Assembly (NCBI GenBank): GCA_003162615.1
Contig: PMNG01000124.1
Location: 1-6,627 of the forward strand
DNA from: Methanothrix sp.
GTDB lineage: Archaea; Halobacteriota; Methanosarcinia; Methanotrichales; Methanotrichaceae
Reading direction: 5' to 3'
Length of the DNA: 6,627 bases
A program made the position numbers and the translations under genes. A model generated the notes under the pieces. It ran no database searches. It was not told the origin of the DNA and was given only the letters and a program-made list of their open reading frames with translations. Every line of letters starts with the position of its first letter. Within the stretch, counting starts at the first letter, position 1. Shown here piece after piece: positions 4,393-6,627 of the stretch.

Positions 4393-4846
4393 GCTTGTCA
4401 AGAGCTTTGAAATCCTGGACTTCAAGAGCGGTGAGCGCTTTTATTTTATCAAGGTAAAGGCAGTTCTTAAAGACGATAGTCAGCTTCACATCAAGGAGTA
4501 CAACTCTTTTGACAGCTATCTTTACTCTTACCATTGGCAGGATGTAAATGGATCTTTGAGGATTAGATGGGACAATTCTCCTCACCATAGCGATCTTGGC
4601 ACTTTTCCAGACCACAAGCATTCTCCTGAACTGGAAGAGTCAAAAGGAGATGAGCTTGGAAGAGGTCTTAAAGGAAATAAAGGAAAACCTGAAAAAACTG
4701 TCAAGATCTTGAGCGCTCAGATTATGTCAGGAACATTTGCGTCGCTCTCGACTCTGATATACAGGCAGATAGCAATAGTCAGACTTCAGCCCCAGAACCT
4801 CTTGGTCCTGGCATACTCCCGCTCCGCCTTCAGTATGTCCCTGTAA
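4361..4846 (+). CDS. TumE-family (DUF6516) toxin, 3' end shifted out of frame
   Basis: Residues 1-95 match the TumE/DUF6516 pattern: LESLQDELVKSFEILDF (5-21), KAVLKDDSQLHIKEY (33-47), YHWQD (57-61), IRWDNSPHH (68-76) and TFPDHKH (81-87). The conserved His/Asp-rich centre is the presumed active part; the biochemical action is not shown by sequence. From about 4642 the frame leaves the family pattern and runs on as a Gly/Lys-rich unrelated tail to 4846, overlapping the convergent helicase gene by 61 bp. Removing one A from the run 4642-4645 restores the expected ending EMSLEEVLKEIKENL and a stop at 4710-4712, giving about 116 residues, the normal family size. So the gene is frameshifted or the base is an error. 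Start ATG 4361 fits the family; an in-frame TTG at 4355 is a weaker alternative. Confidence 0.8.
   Translation: MRRTLESLQDELVKSFEILDFKSGERFYFIKVKAVLKDDSQLHIKEYNSFDSYLYSYHWQDVNGSLRIRWDNSPHHSDLGTFPDHKHSPELEESKGDELGRGLKGNKGKPEKTVKILSAQIMSGTFASLSTLIYRQIAIVRLQPQNLLVLAYSRSAFSMSL
4646..4712 (+). other. Displaced C-terminal segment of the TumE toxin
   Basis: In the +1-shifted frame from 4647, the bases read EMSLEEVLKEIKENLKKLSR-S and stop with TGA at 4710-4712. This SLEEVLKEI helix is the ending typical of the family, and it follows directly on ...ELEESK of the upstream frame if a single A is removed from AAAA (4642-4645). Confidence 0.7.
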
Positions 4847-6627
4847 AACTCCAGCTCGTCCCTCTGAAGCTTTCCCACAACCCTGGATGCCGTCTCCGGC
4901 CCGAGGCCCCTGCTGGCCAGGGCGATAGCGGCAGTCTTGCCGTAGCTGAGCACCAGGTTGGCATTCCGAAAGACCCTTTTGGTCCGGCGACGCTCCTCGG
5001 CATTCTTGCTCTTCTCCGGCTTCTTGACTATTTTGATTTCATCCTCTTCCCAGGGCTTGAGGGCAGCTACCATCTTTGATCCGCACAGAGGGCACTCGGG
5101 CTGCTCAGGCACCCGACCCACTTCTCTCAAGGACTTCCATTTCTTGCAGTTGACACAGAAAAGAATGACCCGGTCGCTCATTATCCTGAACTTGAGCAGC
5201 TCAATTACGGCAGCATCGGCATGCTCGGGAGAAGTGACGTCCCAGCCGCCGCCCCGGCCGCTGGCGCCTATAGGGCTTGGGCCACTCGTTATGACAGATA
5301 TCTGTCCCTGGCCGATCTTTTCCAGGACCTGATTGGCCTTTTTCAGATCAAGTCGGTCGTGATAGATCTCCCGAAGAGCTTCGCGGTACATTGGAGTTCC
5401 ATCGAATACTCCTAGCAGCTTTGCCATACTGATCCTCTGGTAATCTATGTCCCTGGATAGCGCCCCAAACTTCCTGGCTACGTGGACCATCTTCCAGCGC
5501 AGCAGTGTGGTGTTCTTCAGGGTCATCTCGAGGATTGGCTCAATGTGGTCCGGGTCAAGCGTAGAGATCATGTGGGCGATCTCCTCTGGCAGCATCCTCT
5601 TTGGCAGTGCCAACTCAATCCGATATGGATCTATCTCCATGGCAACACTGGAGCCGAACTTGGCCGATAACAGGGCTGTAATAACTCTGCCCAGAGTGTC
5701 GTTGATTTTATGTCCCATGCAGGAGTTTATGACTGCCGAAGTCCCATCGGCCTCGATGACAATCTGGGAGTGGTCCGGCACCGGCAGGTTGTCGTCTATC
5801 TGTCTCTTGACCAGTTCGACCAGCTCGGATGCTGCCTCAATATCGATGGGATATGTGTCGGTCAGGAATCTCGTAGCCGCTTGCTCTCCCTGGACTTTGT
5901 CGCCTGCCTCGGTCCCCGAGTCTTCCAGGAGCTTTCCGATCTGGTTTCTGATCTGGCCCACCTCCTGGGCTACATCGAAGGGAACGGGTATCTCCTCACC
6001 GCTCCAGGTTGGGATCTCGCCGGCACGCTGGATGGGGACGACCTTTATCTCGTCCTCATCGATCTCCGTCACCTCCCAGATCTCGCCCTTGGCAACGAAG
6101 GTGGCACCAGGCTTTGCGAAGTTGATGACGAATGCCTCATCCAGGGTCCCGATGGCCTTCCTGCCAACTATGTCGTAGATCTTGAACCTCTTTTCATCAG
6201 GTATCATGGAGAGGTTCTCGTAGTAGTACTGCCTGGCCTTGCGGGTCCTCTGAAGCTGGCCTTCATACAGCCTAGTCAGTCGGTGCTCTTCGATCTGGGA
6301 TGCCACCTCTTCCAGCTCCTGGTGCGTAAGATCCCTGAAGGGATAGGCTCTGGAAATAATCCGTCGGGCATTTTCCATGAAGATGTCCCCGAAGTCGAGC
6401 TCCAGGCCGACAAGCTGGTTGGCCAGAACGTCCATGGGCTTGTAGTGGATCTCGATCTCCTCAAGGGAGGCTTCTGCAGCCCGTCTTGTGATTGCACAGG
6501 CTTCAGCGATGTCGTCAGGACCGGTGCATATTATTGTGCCAGAGGCTATCCTGCCGATGCCGTGACCTGAACGCCCAACTCGCTGGAGGAGGCGAGCCAC
6601 TTGTCGAGGCGAGCTATACTGGATGAC
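4786..6627 (-). CDS. lhr: Lhr-type superfamily 2 helicase, C-terminal part (start outside window)
   Basis: The frame enters from the right edge: VIQYSSPRQ (6627-6601) precedes the GTG-encoded Val at 6600, so the start is upstream. The first visible element is helicase motif VI, QRVGRSGHG (residues 6-14 counted from 6600). The N-terminal RecA domain and motifs I-V are missing from the window. Then follow the winged-helix region (IHYKPMDVLANQLVG, 51-65), the Lhr-core beta-barrel (about 135-215, with TWSGEEIPVPF), a helical domain, and a four-cysteine zinc motif CVNC...CPLC (482-506, bases 5083-5157). The end (YGKTAAIALASRGLGPETA) is an HhH-like segment closing with ERxYARTKRFWG. Lhr enzymes are 3'-5' helicases acting on DNA or RNA-DNA hybrids in repair or RNA metabolism. 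The gene converges on the TumE module; T-rich DNA on this strand (4705-4682) may end its transcript. Confidence 0.93.
   Translation of the reverse strand, partial: VIQYSSPRQVARLLQRVGRSGHGIGRIASGTIICTGPDDIAEACAITRRAAEASLEEIEIHYKPMDVLANQLVGLELDFGDIFMENARRIISRAYPFRDLTHQELEEVASQIEEHRLTRLYEGQLQRTRKARQYYYENLSMIPDEKRFKIYDIVGRKAIGTLDEAFVINFAKPGATFVAKGEIWEVTEIDEDEIKVVPIQRAGEIPTWSGEEIPVPFDVAQEVGQIRNQIGKLLEDSGTEAGDKVQGEQAATRFLTDTYPIDIEAASELVELVKRQIDDNLPVPDHSQIVIEADGTSAVINSCMGHKINDTLGRVITALLSAKFGSSVAMEIDPYRIELALPKRMLPEEIAHMISTLDPDHIEPILEMTLKNTTLLRWKMVHVARKFGALSRDIDYQRISMAKLLGVFDGTPMYREALREIYHDRLDLKKANQVLEKIGQGQISVITSGPSPIGASGRGGGWDVTSPEHADAAVIELLKFRIMSDRVILFCVNCKKWKSLREVGRVPEQPECPLCGSKMVAALKPWEEDEIKIVKKPEKSKNAEERRRTKRVFRNANLVLSYGKTAAIALASRGLGPETASRVVGKLQRDELEFYRDILKAEREYARTKRFWG

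Noticed and set aside
4711..4718. Palindrome GAGCGCTC between TumE and lhr
   Set aside because: Eight bases only, no promoter near it; expected by chance.
5447..6570. Long plus-strand open frames opposite the helicase gene
   Set aside because: They are mirror frames of lhr, whose protein matches its family throughout. Their translations are Ser/Leu-rich without a motif.

Overview
The window looks like a stretch of an archaeal chromosome, most likely a methanogen of the Methanothrix/Methanosarcinales type. Supporting signs are an archaeal Lhr-type helicase with a C-terminal zinc motif, purine-rich BRE plus TATA-box promoters, GGTGGG/GGAGGG ribosome binding sites, a leaderless start, and a pentapeptide-repeat membrane protein of a kind I associate with methanogens. 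The genus is an inference. No ribosomal RNA or other decisive marker is present.

Layout from left to right. (1) The 3' part of a pentapeptide-repeat membrane protein, with its start outside the window. (2) A decayed HicB fragment directly after its stop codon. (3) A 48-codon ribbon-helix-helix (RHH) gene on the minus strand. (4) A plus-strand unit made of an unrecognised 41-aa ORF translationally coupled to a HicB-like gene, then a possible 51-aa ORF, then a second HicB-like gene. (5) A short-chain dehydrogenase/reductase. (6) A secreted or membrane-anchored SagB-type nitroreductase with an in-frame 15-bp minisatellite, closed by a strong hairpin terminator. (7) A two-gene module: a coiled-coil protein of antitoxin type and a TumE-family (DUF6516) toxin. 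The TumE frame is broken near its 3' end by what looks like one extra base. (8) On the minus strand, the C-terminal 613 residues of an Lhr-family helicase that continues past the right edge.

The window between the pentapeptide gene and Lhr is an accessory islet rich in toxin-antitoxin-type parts: the RHH protein, two HicB proteins without a visible HicA, a HicB remnant, and the TumE pair. The two HicB units share the 12-mer TAGCAGACAAAA immediately upstream of their TATA-like sequences, which suggests promoter duplication or common control. The TumE pair has its own BRE/TATA promoter placed for a leaderless antitoxin mRNA, and a perfect inverted repeat CTAGA-TAT-TCTAG sits exactly between that promoter and the start codon, where an autoregulatory operator would be expected. 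The SDR and nitroreductase are metabolic or redox cargo without a clear link to the TA parts.

Several small genes reported here (RHH at 1152-1298, 41 aa at 1418-1543, 51 aa at 1803-1958) are below usual length cut-offs and were found by reading the sequence directly.
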